Shown here: piece after piece, positions 44,862 to 55,783 of the stretch
Layout of the letters: each line of letters starts with the position of its first letter
Position numbering within the stretch: the stretch's first letter is position 1
Assembly: GCA_036320915.1 (NCBI GenBank)
Contig: JAXBDG010000013.1
Location: 1,364,001-1,428,000, forward strand
Direction: 5' to 3'
DNA length: 64,000 nucleotides
Origin: Linnemannia elongata
Taxonomy: Eukaryota; Mortierellomycota; Mortierellomycetes; Mortierellales; Mortierellaceae
Notes under the pieces: model-generated
The model's database searches: none
What the model saw: the letters and a program-made list of their open reading frames with translations, nothing else
What the model was told of the DNA's origin: nothing
Program-made: the position numbers and the translations under genes

Positions 44862-44869
44862 TTTTTTTT

Positions 44870-45759
44870 GCTATCTGGAGGGAGGCCATGGACAAGATCG
44901 ATGAGTGGGGCATCAAGGCAACAGACAGTTACAACGCGGCCAAGAAGCGAGAGCACGAGAGAGCAGAGGCGAGCGGTCGTCAAGTACCGCCCCCAGTGCC
45001 AGTTTCTTGGCGCTGTCCATCTGATGAGGAGCATGTCCGTGGGTTTTCTTCTATCGGCGGCGCTCAATCGGTTTATCGGGGCCTGCCGGTCCCCGATCGC
45101 GACCTGGATCCAAATTGGCACGTCTCGGACCTACTGCGAGGCATCACCCCCAAGAGCATGCTGTCTGAGTGGTCGTCAGTTTTCCGGTCCCCAAAGTCGA
45201 TTGCACAGACGGTCCTGCGCAAGTTTGTTGGCTACCTGGAGGCACAGGCCTCGGAGCTGATCTGGAAACCTCGATGTTCGGAGACGATTGCATGGGAGCA
45301 GGCGCAAGGCACCACTACCAAAGACAAGACATCCAAGTACACTGGCCCTCGAGGAGATTGGAGCAACGGTTATGGCTATATCACCCGAGCTGGTTTTTGT
45401 CCCTGCGGCGCTTCGCTAGCCGCACATGAGGATGGGCATTGTCTGGGCCCGTCTTTGGATCCCATCGCTGCAGATGCACGTTTGTTAGAGAGTCAATTAG
45501 GAAGGAGGCGGTTGTCGTTGATGGAGAGGATGGGGAGGATCCCCTTCATGAGGGTGTGCGAGTAGTTTATTTCCTTCCGTCCCAGCCTGAGAAGGCGAGT
45601 GATTGTTGCGCTGAGCCTGCCGAGCTTTGGACTCAGGGACAGCGACTAGGTCTATGGCTACTGGGAGAGTTCACTTGATAGTGCCCTTTTTATTCCTTTG
45701 AATGCCTCCTGGAGTTGTTAACTAGAGAAATAAATCGCAAACAAACAAAAAAAAAAAAA
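44870..45759 (+). mobile_element. LINE copy 4, 5'-truncated, same subfamily as copy 1
   Basis: The sequence from GCTATCTGGAGGGAGG onward matches copy 1 from about 40957 with only scattered differences, including the whole 3' UTR. The frame stays open to the stop at 45563-45565 (232 codons). It ends with AAACAAAC and A13 (45747-45759). Its 5' end is preceded by T12. It is followed by an 8-base filler CCGCCCTC and T9, then copy 5. A clear target duplication is not visible. Confidence 0.85.
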
Positions 45760-45776
45760 CCGCCCTCTTTTTTTTT

Positions 45777-46490
45777 CTGAGCCGTGCATAGCGGTAAGAC
45801 TGCTCCCGTTCGCGAACAGAGCCTCAAGTGGCGCGTCTCTGATCTCCTCCGCGGTATCACCCCCAAGAGCATGTTGGATGAGTGGTAGTCGGTCTTTCGG
45901 TCCCCAAAATCAGTTGCACAGACGGTTCTGCACAAGTTTGTTGGCTACCTGGAGGCACTGGCCTCGGAGTTGATTTGGAAACCTCGATGTTCGGAGACTA
46001 TTGCATGGGAGCAGCAGCGAGGCATCTCGACAAAGAACAAGACATCCAAGTACACCCATCCTCGAGGGGATAGGAGTCGAGGATACGGATACACCACGTA
46101 TGATGGTTTTTGTCCGTGTGGCGCTTCGCTAGCCACTCATGAGGAAGAGCGCTGCCCTGGCGCGTCGTCAGAATCACACGGTACTGATAAGCGGCTGTTG
46201 GAGAGTCTGTTGGGGAGGAGGAGGTTGTTGTTGATGGTGAGGATGGGAAGAGTCCCTTTTATTCGTAGCTTCCGTTGATGCCATGATGATTAGCCACAGT
46301 GGTTGTGCAGAGCCAGGTATGGTACCGGACTGGGACTGATGGATGGGCCTTGGAAGTGTTTGTTATGTACCACCCCTATTACTATCGTATGCCTACCATT
46401 AGAGAAATTAAATGACGCCACCAAATATATTGTTGTAATAATTGGTGGCGTTGGTATAACTGCGTGCAAAAAAAAAAAAAAAAAAAAAAA
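45777..46490 (+). pseudogene. LINE copy 5, 5'-truncated, most degraded, third subfamily
   Basis: Begins near GAGCCGTGCATAGCGG, equivalent to about 43074 in copy 2. The frame carries a TAG at 45886-45888 inside the conserved DEW-SVFRSPK region. The end still shows the FCPCGASLATHEEERCPG motif and RRRLLLMVRMGRVPFIRS. The 3' UTR differs from both other subfamilies, contains a perfect 10-bp hairpin, and ends in A23 (46468-46490). Position and decay suggest it is the oldest insertion of the pile. Confidence 0.8.
46415..46451 (+). repeat. Hairpin in the 3' UTR of LINE copy 5
   Basis: Perfect 10-bp inverted repeat ACGCCACCAA / TTGGTGGCGT (46415-46424, 46442-46451) with a 17-base AT-rich loop. The other copies lack it at this place. 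It may be an RT recognition element of this subfamily or a small insertion. Confidence 0.7.
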
Positions 46491-47672
46491 CCAGTTATGA
46501 AAGCCAGATGTTTGTTAGGTGTGAAGAATAATGGCGAAACCTGGGTTGCTCGTTAGCCTGTTGACATCAATTGGATGCGAGCGCAGGATTGTTTCACCTT
46601 GTCGTTTTCATGGAGGGAATGAAAAAAATGTCTGGTCAGTTGCAAGGAGGGAGCAGTTGTCTCTGATTCTTCATGGAACTACAGGAAAAAAATAAAATTG
46701 AGAAAAGAAGGGTGGGCTGGGGGTAGCCTAGCATGAAAGCTTCACACACACAATCACAGCTCTTACTTACTTCTATGCAGCTGTTAAAGATGTTCCAATT
46801 CCTTGAATGCTATTTTGCACACGAGATCAGGAGAAGGCGAGAAAGGTGTGGTTTTGATGAGGAGAAATGATTCGAGTGGGTTGTTTCCTCCTCTCCCTTT
46901 GAGTATATCCAGCCAAAGACAACGGTAAGTTTTCTCGGTAATTACGACATCACTCTTCTTGCTTCTTCCCTTTGGAGGCAGTTGTTATAACGATTGAGGC
47001 AAATGAGAAAATTAAAAGCACAAGAGATCGATGTGATTTGTTCCTGAATCATTTTATGCTTTGATCTTATGAGAATCTGGCTTCTTTTCAGCACAACCTT
47101 AATTATTTCAACGGGGAAAAAAAGGAGGGTGAGGTTTGAATACCCTACCTTCCTCAATTCATCATGCGACCATCCTATTGTTCTTGCTACTTCCTGGTTC
47201 TTGTTATCCTAAGCCGATCTTTTTCCGTTGAAGATAGATGAAATACGCCAAATATGTCCTGAGCAAAACAAACGTCCTAGTGTTTCCTCCAACGTGACTA
47301 TGTAAATGCAGGATCAATAGCAGTAAAAAGTCGGATCGCAACGCATTGCATTTTGTGACACCTGACAGAAAGGTACGGAAAGCAACTGGAAAGATTTGAC
47401 GTCCAGATCTTGTGGCTAGATGGTAATACGAAACAAAGGACCTTTCTTCGAAGGCCTGCCCGATTGTTGGCCAAGCATTTTCTACTGCCTTTCTTCATAC
47501 AAACCCCTCCTTCTCACTTGCACCCAATCCTTGTCATACACCCGTTCAAGTCTCAAACGTCAACCACAAGCACATGTTCCCACAAGCAAAAGCTGCGTCT
47601 GATTCGGTCACGTTGCTTTTATCGACGATCGTACAGAATATTAAAACACGTTGATCCTTGTTTTGAAACTAA
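46491..47672. other. Intergenic region right of the LINE pile
   Basis: 1.18 kb without a supported gene or recognisable element. It includes the 3' flank of copy 5 (CCAGTTATG...) and the 3' region of the DONSON-like gene. Confidence 0.5.
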
Positions 47673-50269
47673 CTACGATAACCAAACATATTGCTTGAGC
47701 GTGTGATCATATTGGAACTGGTCTAGCGATTTAGCACTTGCGAGGGCTTCTGTATGGCGAGCACTCGTTCCTTTATCGGTGTCTGCTGTTTCGGAAAGAA
47801 GAGGCCGCAGGTTGAGCCCATGAGACCGCGCATCGCTGGTTGAGATACAAGAATACCCCACAGGTTGCTGTTGGGTCGCAAAGGTCTGGTAGAGGTCCTT
47901 GACAGAGTTGGGGAGAACCGTTCCGTGAATCTCGACCCTGTACTCCTTCTGCATCTTGTCTGTCCCTTGCACCGGTCTGCTGACCACCTTGCATTTGGAT
48001 ACCTGAAGGTTCACCGCCATAAACAAAGAATTAAACGCTTGTTAGTGCTGTAATCAATGTGGGCTAACTTCAAGGCACGAAGTAACATCAGTGGCTGAAT
48101 TGTTACCTGCGCTCGCTTGAGTGCTGCATGTAGAAATGGAACTCCGGCGATCAGACTGGGTGATTGATATAGGAATCCGTCTTCATACGAGGTCTTCATG
48201 TTGAGTAGGTAACTGAACAGTCCATGCACGTCAACTTGGCCACGGAACAAAAGAGTGCTAGAGAGATCCTTCTTTTGTGGCAGTTGAAATGGCATCGAGC
48301 TGCTACTGCTACCAGGAGTCGACCTAATTATTCGTATTGTGTTGTCAAAGTTAGCTAGTGTACCTCATCATACTTCTAGCTCTGCTACATCCCGTAAAGG
48401 TCATACTCACGTTTCATCTTCATCTTGATCCTCCAAATGGTCCAGATCATGTTTTGAGCTAAAGTGGTGGACTGCAACTTTACCACCAAGGTTTTCAAGT
48501 TGCTCGTAGTTGATGTCTATTGATATGGGCCAACAAACAGGGCAAGTCGGAATGAGTACCAGTCGCTATTCAGACGCTGAAATTTGTCCGCAAATATTTG
48601 TCCCATGGCTGTGTAGGTATACCTTCGTCCTTGAGCGCCTTCCACAGGCCTGGCGTTGAGTTTGTAAGAAGCGCCTCGAACTTGCCAGACAGCGACACAG
48701 AGTCATGCTGAAATAGAACCGTCCATGAAGTCCCGACGTAGTAAAAGTATGGGCATCCGCCGTTCCGAAAAGATTGGTATAATGCCCTGAACGATTGCTT
48801 CCTAAGGTTGGTACAAGCACTTGTAAGTTTTGGCCGATGGCATCCAGATTGTTGACTTGACTCTTACACCTCATAAGGCATTGCGAACAAAGTTGACCCT
48901 CACCATTCTGCGGATCGGGAAAACATCTCCGTGATTGTGGTTTTGTCACTTGATGACATGTTGTTGGCATTCTTGAGTAGTTTGCTGACGTTTTGAGCTT
49001 GATGTGCAGAAGGGGTGTTGGTGGGGTAGATCCAATGGTATGTCGCGGATAAGACCTGTGTTCTAGGAGAGCGGCCCAGGTCCAGTCCCGACTCACTCTG
49101 AGGGTTGGAGAATGCCTTTTGTCTCGAAATAAAGTGCTTCAGGGCGTCGATCTCATCCATGGGCAAAACGTGGTCGCACCACGTCAGACTGTCTGGCGAC
49201 GTAATAGAGATCGATGATTTTAAGGTCCAGTCCACTGGCATCTCAGCTGTTGTCTTTAAGGAGAAAAGGAATAATGGGCGCATTAATATTTGAATTCAGA
49301 GGTTGAAATATAATGCAATGTGCCAAGCAACCGCCTTCATATACCTACTTTGTGAACAGATCCTGGCTTCTTTTTTACGTTCGATACTTCCGGTGCTATG
49401 GGAGTAAGCATCAAGACAGTCAGCTCTAAAGTTCGCACTCAACGTTACAAAGGCCAGAAATAACGGAGCACTAGAGTACCTTGCACTTCCTTGACCATGC
49501 GCGACGAAGGATGTTTCTACTTGTCCGTTCACAGTGATGTCGTTGGCAGTCCTAGTTAGCCGAAGGCACCATATAAGAGTTTCAACGCGCTATTGACAAG
49601 TTTATTACCAGTGACAACTCCAGTGCTTCCTGTAGACGGGGTCTTCTTAGGCCGGGCGGGTTCGCTTCGTGCTCGAGAGGCGTGTCAGTCGTGCTCGTAG
49701 ATTGGTTAGGCCGCAATGGATGTGCGTCGTCCTCTCCGTCGTCATCATCCGATTCAGAGGATACTTCCTTGGTAGTGGTTGTTGTAGCAACGGAGTTCTG
49801 TGAGAATGAAAACATTTGCAGGGTCTTGTTGGGATCCATTGATTCATCCTATTATTCGGATAAAGTCAGGATTTTGTGTGGAAACCGAGATTGGTGGCAA
49901 AATATTTAATTGCGTATCGTTTTCATGTCGAGGGAAACAAAAAAACCATTGCGTAGCTGCACATGTACATATGAGAGCAACACAGTTGCCCACCTGTAGG
50001 TCGTCAGGTTGGTCTTCGTCGATATGTAGTGCAGCATAGTCGGTAGAAAGCGAGTTGGAAGCAGGCTTGGAGGGAGCAACAGCAAGCTTTTCAAACGGGT
50101 TCTTGGTGCCCTTCAAGGAGGTGGTGACAACTTGAAAGGGGGAGGACATTGTCCGAGTGAATGGCCGTTTTGCAAATGGAGGTCCATCTGTATCAGTCCT
50201 GTCCTTGGCATTGCGGTCCTGGAAGGATCGAGTGCGGACAAAGGGGGATGATCTCTTTGTAGGGAGCAT
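47673..50269 (-). CDS. DONSON-like replication-fork protein
   Basis: Nuclear factor; animal DONSON helps load the CMG helicase and stabilises forks. Well-supported exons (minus): 49994-50269, 49609-49848, 48904-49253, 48623-48801, 48411-48516, 48107-48323 and 47673-48002. One or two short exons between 49253 and 49609 are unresolved, so the total length (about 570-620 residues) is provisional. Family landmarks: EMPVDWTLK followed by LTWCDHVLP; YHWIYP; AEWKQSFRALYQSFRNG, then CPYFYYVGTSWTVLF; GLWKALKDEG; the acidic DLDHLEDQDEDE; and near the end YRVEIHGTVLPNSVKDLY. These correspond in order to human DONSON motifs (ELPVDW, CPYFYVCTYQFTVLF, EITGPIMPHS) from memory. The N-terminus is disordered with NPFEKL, as in the family. 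The start is the first ATG of the open exon. Confidence 0.85.
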
Positions 50270-50667
50270 GAGTTTATGTTTGAGTTGGCGAAGGCAAAAG
50301 AAGGCGACATTAAAAAAAAAAAAAAAAGTGCTAAAAGAGTGCCAAGGTGGTTCATGTCACGTGTACACTTGTCTATCCATGTTTTTGTCTGTCCTTTGAA
50401 GACCGTTATGTCTGGTTCCTTTGCTTCCTTCCTTTTGTTCCCTTTGTCGTTCGTTCCTTCTCTCTCTCTCTCTCTTTCCTCCTGCCCACGCACAGCCCTT
50501 CCTTCCTCTCCTTCTCTCCTCTCTCTTCTCCTTCTCCTCTCCTTCTTCCCCCTTTCTCACCTCCTCCTTTGTAACGACATCCACGGTCCACCCCTACCTT
50601 ACACAGTTTTGTTCCCAACAACAAACCCAAACCCTATTGTTGAAACGGTCAACCCAACAACAACTTG
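50270..50667. promoter_or_regulatory. Shared divergent promoter region (DONSON-like / BAG6-like)
   Basis: 398 bp separate the two start codons, which face away from each other. The DNA on the right half is strongly CT-rich (50400-50570) with an A15 run at about 50312. No TATA box. A bidirectional promoter is inferred from spacing. Confidence 0.5.
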
Positions 50668-53600
50668 ATGACGGACACATCGCCTTCGGGCCCCATCTCC
50701 CTCAACGTCCGCACCCTCGAGGGCCAGACCCACTCGATCGACATTCCCCTCTCCCACACCGTTCTCCAGCTCAAGGACCACCTCGCCACCCTCCTCAGCG
50801 TCCCCAGCCCTCGCCAGCGGCTGATCTTCCGGGGCCGGGTTATGGCTGATGACAAACCGCTGACCGAGTATTGTACGTCTACTAGTTGTCTTTCAACAAC
50901 ATGCATGCAACATACTTCATGGCAACAGGCAGCAACAACAACAACGACACAACTCTCCCTCTATTCTTCCTTCATTTCTGTTGTTTGTTTTCTGTGCAAC
51001 TCTGCACTGACTCCTTCTATCCTCGATCGTCGGTCTCTCACGACATCACCACCTTTGTTTTTGTCATATCTTATTATTCATTATTTATTCGATTGCCGTC
51101 CAACAAAAGCCGGCTCCAGTTGATCCGTTTGCACAAACTCAGTTGACTAATCTTTATTCCCCAAAACTGTCTTTCTTTTTTTCCAATCCTCATCCCTCTC
51201 ATGCCCCTTTACTGATTGTTTGATGAATGAACTACAGCTCTCGAGGACGGACACACTCTCCACCTTGTCACACGTCCAGCAGATGCACCCACCAATAACC
51301 ACAATGGTATGCAAACATACGGAAGTCCATACATACACACACTCCCCAACATCCTGTTCCTGCTTTCTGTTGACTATTAAACGCCCATGCCACCCATGCA
51401 CCAATTATCGCCATATTTTCTAACTGATTGCGACTTGTCTCACTTTTAGATGCACCTCAGGCAAGACAGACAACAAGGAGGGCGGGATCCGTTGCTGGCG
51501 GTGGCCCACTTCGATTCGACACGCGTGACTTCCAGTTCAGCATCATTGGCGTTGACGATGGCCCATTAGACCAACAGGTAACACCTTCGTATCACACCGT
51601 TGTTATTGAACGACAAGGAAAGATTCCATGTACCCTAAATATTCTGACATCAGTCTTTAAAACGGTATTTTTTTTTTTTTTTTTTTTTTTCTTTTTCTTT
51701 TGGTTTTTATCGTTTGACAGATCATGCAGGCGCTTGGAGGACTTGGAGGTGCGCATGGGTTGGATATGGACCTTGACGGCGGATCCACTCTGATTCAGAT
51801 TGCAGGCGAGCCATCGGTAAAATTACTGTTCCTTTGCTCTCTCTTTTTACTTCACGAGATATATGCGTAACACAGTGTATTAACATGTCGATGTTTGACC
51901 CTTGTACATTCTTAGGTCCTCCGATCGCTTCTTGGTGCAAATGGAGGACACTTTGTACAGCTTGGAGGAGCAGGCCCAGGAACTGCAGAAGCCTTTGAGC
52001 AGGCAAGAGCCTTGAGATCGAGGATGGTTGCTAACGGACATGTTCCCTTGGGCGCGAGTCTACCGGTATGTGCGACTCTGTTTTTCACGAGCCAATTCCA
52101 GCTGGAGAGTTGGAACGACGATGGCTCATGTGAAAAGAAGAAAAAATACAAACACTTAATCTTGCGCATGGACGTATACTCGCAAATGTATTAACCAACC
52201 CTCTTGTTTTTTCGATACGAATTAGCCTCTGGAGACGATCGAAGCAGAATTGACACGAGTAGCTACTCAACTCAGGAACGTGCAAACCATTCTCTCCCAT
52301 CCGGTCGATCAACGTAAGTGGATACCAACACAACCATTTCATGAAAGTCATGAACCTAAATCTGTGCAAGAGATAGGCCTAACACCAATCACTGCTTGCC
52401 TTTCATCAATTTAGTAGAAGGCATCGAACTGGAGCCGCTGGATGTCCCTCCGCTAGAGGCCGTTAACAGGAACGTCGATGGGGATTCAACAGATATTGTA
52501 CGGATGGGTAGCATTCTGACCCAGCTTTCAGAAACAAGTCGCGCTATGGCGAACCAACTTCAGTCACTGTCGGACCAGTATAACAACACTCTTGGATCAT
52601 CAGATCACGCAAATCTTCAACGGGTCTCTCACAGAGCAGCAAGGGCGATGTACAGATTGGCAAGCGTTCAGAATACCGTCTTTCCTATGCTTGCAAATGC
52701 CGCTTTTGTTGGCACAGCTCCAGGATCTGTGTCTTACCGGTATCAACCTCAGCCTCCTGCTGCGACCAATGCAGCTGCAACTCCACAACCAGCTGCTGAC
52801 GAGCGATCCCCTTCACAGCAGGGACGAATCATCCAGGGTATTCCATTTCCTGCATTCATTCGCGGAGCTGGAGCGTCTCCTGTCACTATGGGTATGATTC
52901 CCTCCATCATGGCACATGCACGTGCGTCTGCGCAAAGCGTCAACGCTGCCATGGCGGCTGCCGCAGCTGCGGCTAGTGCACCAGGAGCAAGTTCGACAGC
53001 ACCCGCCTCTACTGCACCTGTCGCTGCTAATCCCACCACAGCCTCCACGACCCCTGCAACTCCTGCCGCTCCACGTGCAGCCACCACCCAAAGAATGACC
53101 CCAGCCGCGTCCGTTCCTGTTCCTCAACCTGGCGCGGGACCTATTGGGCAGATGGTGCTTGGTCCCAACGGAAGTCTCTCCTATACCATTCAAGCACCCG
53201 TGAGACTCGCAACCAGGAACGCCGGACGCTTGCCAACCTATGCTGCTACTGCCGCTGCCGCCGCCAATCCTTTCGCTCTGAACTCGAGTCAAGGAATGCC
53301 TACGCGCTTTATGATCCCTGCTGATTTTGCCGGTGCCGGATTTTTGGACTTCTGGAGAAACTTGTCAGGACAGGCAACGATGGCTGCTTCCACCACCCCT
53401 TCTGCCTCGGCATCTGCTTCAGGAAGCGCTTCTGCGCGTACTGGCACAGCATCGGGCTTGACTCAGGCGGAAGCTAGTTCGAATGCTTCTTCATCCTCTC
53501 GTAGACGCGAGAGACCAGAGGATTTTCCACAAGATGGCACAGACAGAGCGGCATCCAGAAGGCGACTTGCGACTCAGGTCTCCCAGATGAATTCTTCATT

Positions 53601-55394
53601 GCTTGAGTTAGAAGATCGACTCCAGCATGAACTCGGTCATATCCTTGAAAGATCAGGACTGGGATTAGGACTAGACTTGGGATCAGGGTCGGGATCAGGA
53701 TCGGGGTCGGCTGCGCTTTCAACTCCTGCTCAGAGTTCTCGCCCCCATGCCATCAACTCTAACAACACGAACGTTAACATTGGCAGCACATCATTTCCTT
53801 TGGCTCGCACTCAGCCGCCCACACGACCCAGTACCACATGGTCTTCGTCTAATGATGCACGGAGGACAAGCGGGGCTACTGATTCATCATCCCCCGCCTC
53901 GAGCCCTTCGCCAAGCAGCCCGTCGGTCCCATCATTATCGAGTCAAAACAGCAGCAGCAGTGCTAGCTCATCGACCGCTTCCTCAGCCTATAACCTGGGG
54001 CGAATCGGTGTCTTTATTTCGGCCATTCTCAGGATGGTGGATCAGCCAAGGGAGGATGGATCCCCAAGGACGTTGGCCGATGTTATCTGTAACGACCCGG
54101 AATCTTCTAGTACACCTTTGCAGGATTTGGTCAGGAATGTCGCAGAGTCGATCACTGTGCGAGAGACAAGATCCATCGTCGAGGGCCATCCTGCACCAAT
54201 CCGTAACATCCACCCTATCCTGAACTCTTTCATTCGTGAACGTGCATTGAGCGGCCAGCAGCTGACAGAGAGTAATCTCGAGGTAATGTTTGGTTTTGAG
54301 TGTGTTTTGATAGTGCTTTCTGTCGATGCGGTGCGACAAACTCATCATTAACCGTGTGTTACTTCCTTTTTCTTGCTGCAAAATAGTCGGTGGCTGTTAT
54401 GTTTGCGCACGGAATCATGAATGCGGTTCATGTGGAAGACATTCTCGAGACATTGTCGCCCCCAGCGAGCATTCAAATCTCCAGCGCAGATATTCGTCGG
54501 ATTTCGTTGGATGTTTTGCGAGAGCACTTCCGCCGGCTCATCTACCTTGTCGTGGCAGCACCAGCCGGACGAGAAAGTCCAACATTTGCAAGGGATGTCA
54601 TTCTGTGGATCAGGGATGTGGTTGGCGCATGGAGAGTGTCTTTTTACGGCCTGTTCTCGGAGCGGGATCAGCCAGAGGCGCAACGTATTGCCACTCACGT
54701 CGTCGGTTCAGCTATTCACGACAATGGACGACGTTGGGTCGAGCTCTCCAACCGCGCCACCAATACACTCGTCAATGTTCTCTGCGCAAACATTGTGCCT
54801 AGGCGTAGAGGCGAAGAGCAAGCAGGCGGACTTGTGGGAGGAGCATGGCCCCTCATGGCGACAGGACCTCGTCAAAATAACGCTCCTAGGTCGTCAGTTT
54901 GCAGAGCACCATCACTCCTTGGATCGACGGCACATCCTGTTCCTATGGGACCCATTGTGCCTTCAGGATCATCGAATGCCCGCGGCTCGGCCAGTGGTAG
55001 CTTCTCGCGATCGCCTCTCTCCAACTCTACTATTGCAGACCAAATTACCCCTTCGCAAGTTTCGTCAGCCGAGGCAGAGACACTCTCTTCAAATCTAGCA
55101 AGGCGCATCGGCGAGATGATGAGCCCTCTTGGAGTAAACACGACTGCGCTCGAGAGTCTCTATGGCTCCTCTATTCGTGAAGCTATCCGGGCGGAGCTCG
55201 CTAATATGAGGGCCTCTTCTACATCTACGTCCACTACGACTCCCAGCACAAGCAGTTCGTCGTCTGCACTTACTTCTACTACGGCTCCCAGTTCAAACAA
55301 CAGCTCGGAGACCACTACCGCCAAAGCCGAAAAGCCCGGCGCTCAAGATCATAGAACACGCGTTGAAGATGCCGAAGACGAAGATATGGCATAG
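50668..55394 (+). CDS. BAG6/Scythe-like ubiquitin-like-domain protein, 1203 aa
   Basis: Eight exons: 50668-50872, 51238-51306, 51450-51577, 51721-51816, 51916-52065, 52226-52313, 52415-54282 and 54387-55394; all phases agree. An N-terminal ubiquitin-like domain (about 9-85) has RTLEGQT, SVPSPRQRLIFRGRVMADD and EDGHTLHLVTRP, which resemble the BAG6 UBL (SIPSEKQRLIYQGRVLQDD) more than ubiquilin. Next are Gly-rich stretches and a helical segment (EAELTRVATQLRNVQTIL). Long Ala/Ser/Thr/Pro-rich regions follow. A folded C-terminal half contains GRIGVFISAILRMVDQPRED, then LNSFIRERALSGQQL and SVAVMFAHGIMNAVHVEDILE. In animals BAG6 shields hydrophobic clients for tail-anchored insertion or degradation. 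I could not identify a BAG domain or a UBA or STI1 repeat. The acidic end is EDAEDEDMA. Confidence 0.82.
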
Positions 55395-55783
55395 TTATCG
55401 TCTTTACTTGTACCATAGTCAAACAAAAAATATAATAATCATCCGTCGCTGGGTAGAGTTGGTAGCTGTAGCATTATTTCCTCAAGGTCGTCGTGATATT
55501 TTATAATCGATATTTTTACGCATGGACGATTCAAGAATGCAATCATCGGCTCACGCAGACCAAAGCGACTGGGAGCGTTAAGTTTCGATTGCTCTTGGTC
55601 GCGGTAACGTGGGCCCAAACTCCGATCGCAACCGAAGGGCGACTGCCCTTGCTCAACATGCATTCTCCTTTTTTCAAAGAACAAAAACAAGCAAGTTTTT
55701 TTTGCCTCCCTTCCAAGCTTTTGCTTTCTCTCACCCTGAATACAGGACTTGGCGGGCAGGGGCATCTTGAGCTAAACACCATA
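55395..55783. other. Intergenic region between the BAG6-like gene and the SDR cluster
   Basis: 389 bp with AT-rich 3' DNA (AATATAATAATC) of the upstream gene. No gene or regulatory site I can support. Confidence 0.4.

Noticed and set aside
31763..46490. CRISPR array, LTR element or DNA transposon explanation for the repeats
   Set aside because: No regularly spaced short repeats, no terminal repeats or transposase; poly(A) tails, 5' truncation and AP endonuclease/RT domains identify LINEs.
49254..49608. A single definite exon structure for the middle of the DONSON-like gene
   Set aside because: At least three splice combinations keep the phase; the sequence alone does not decide between them.
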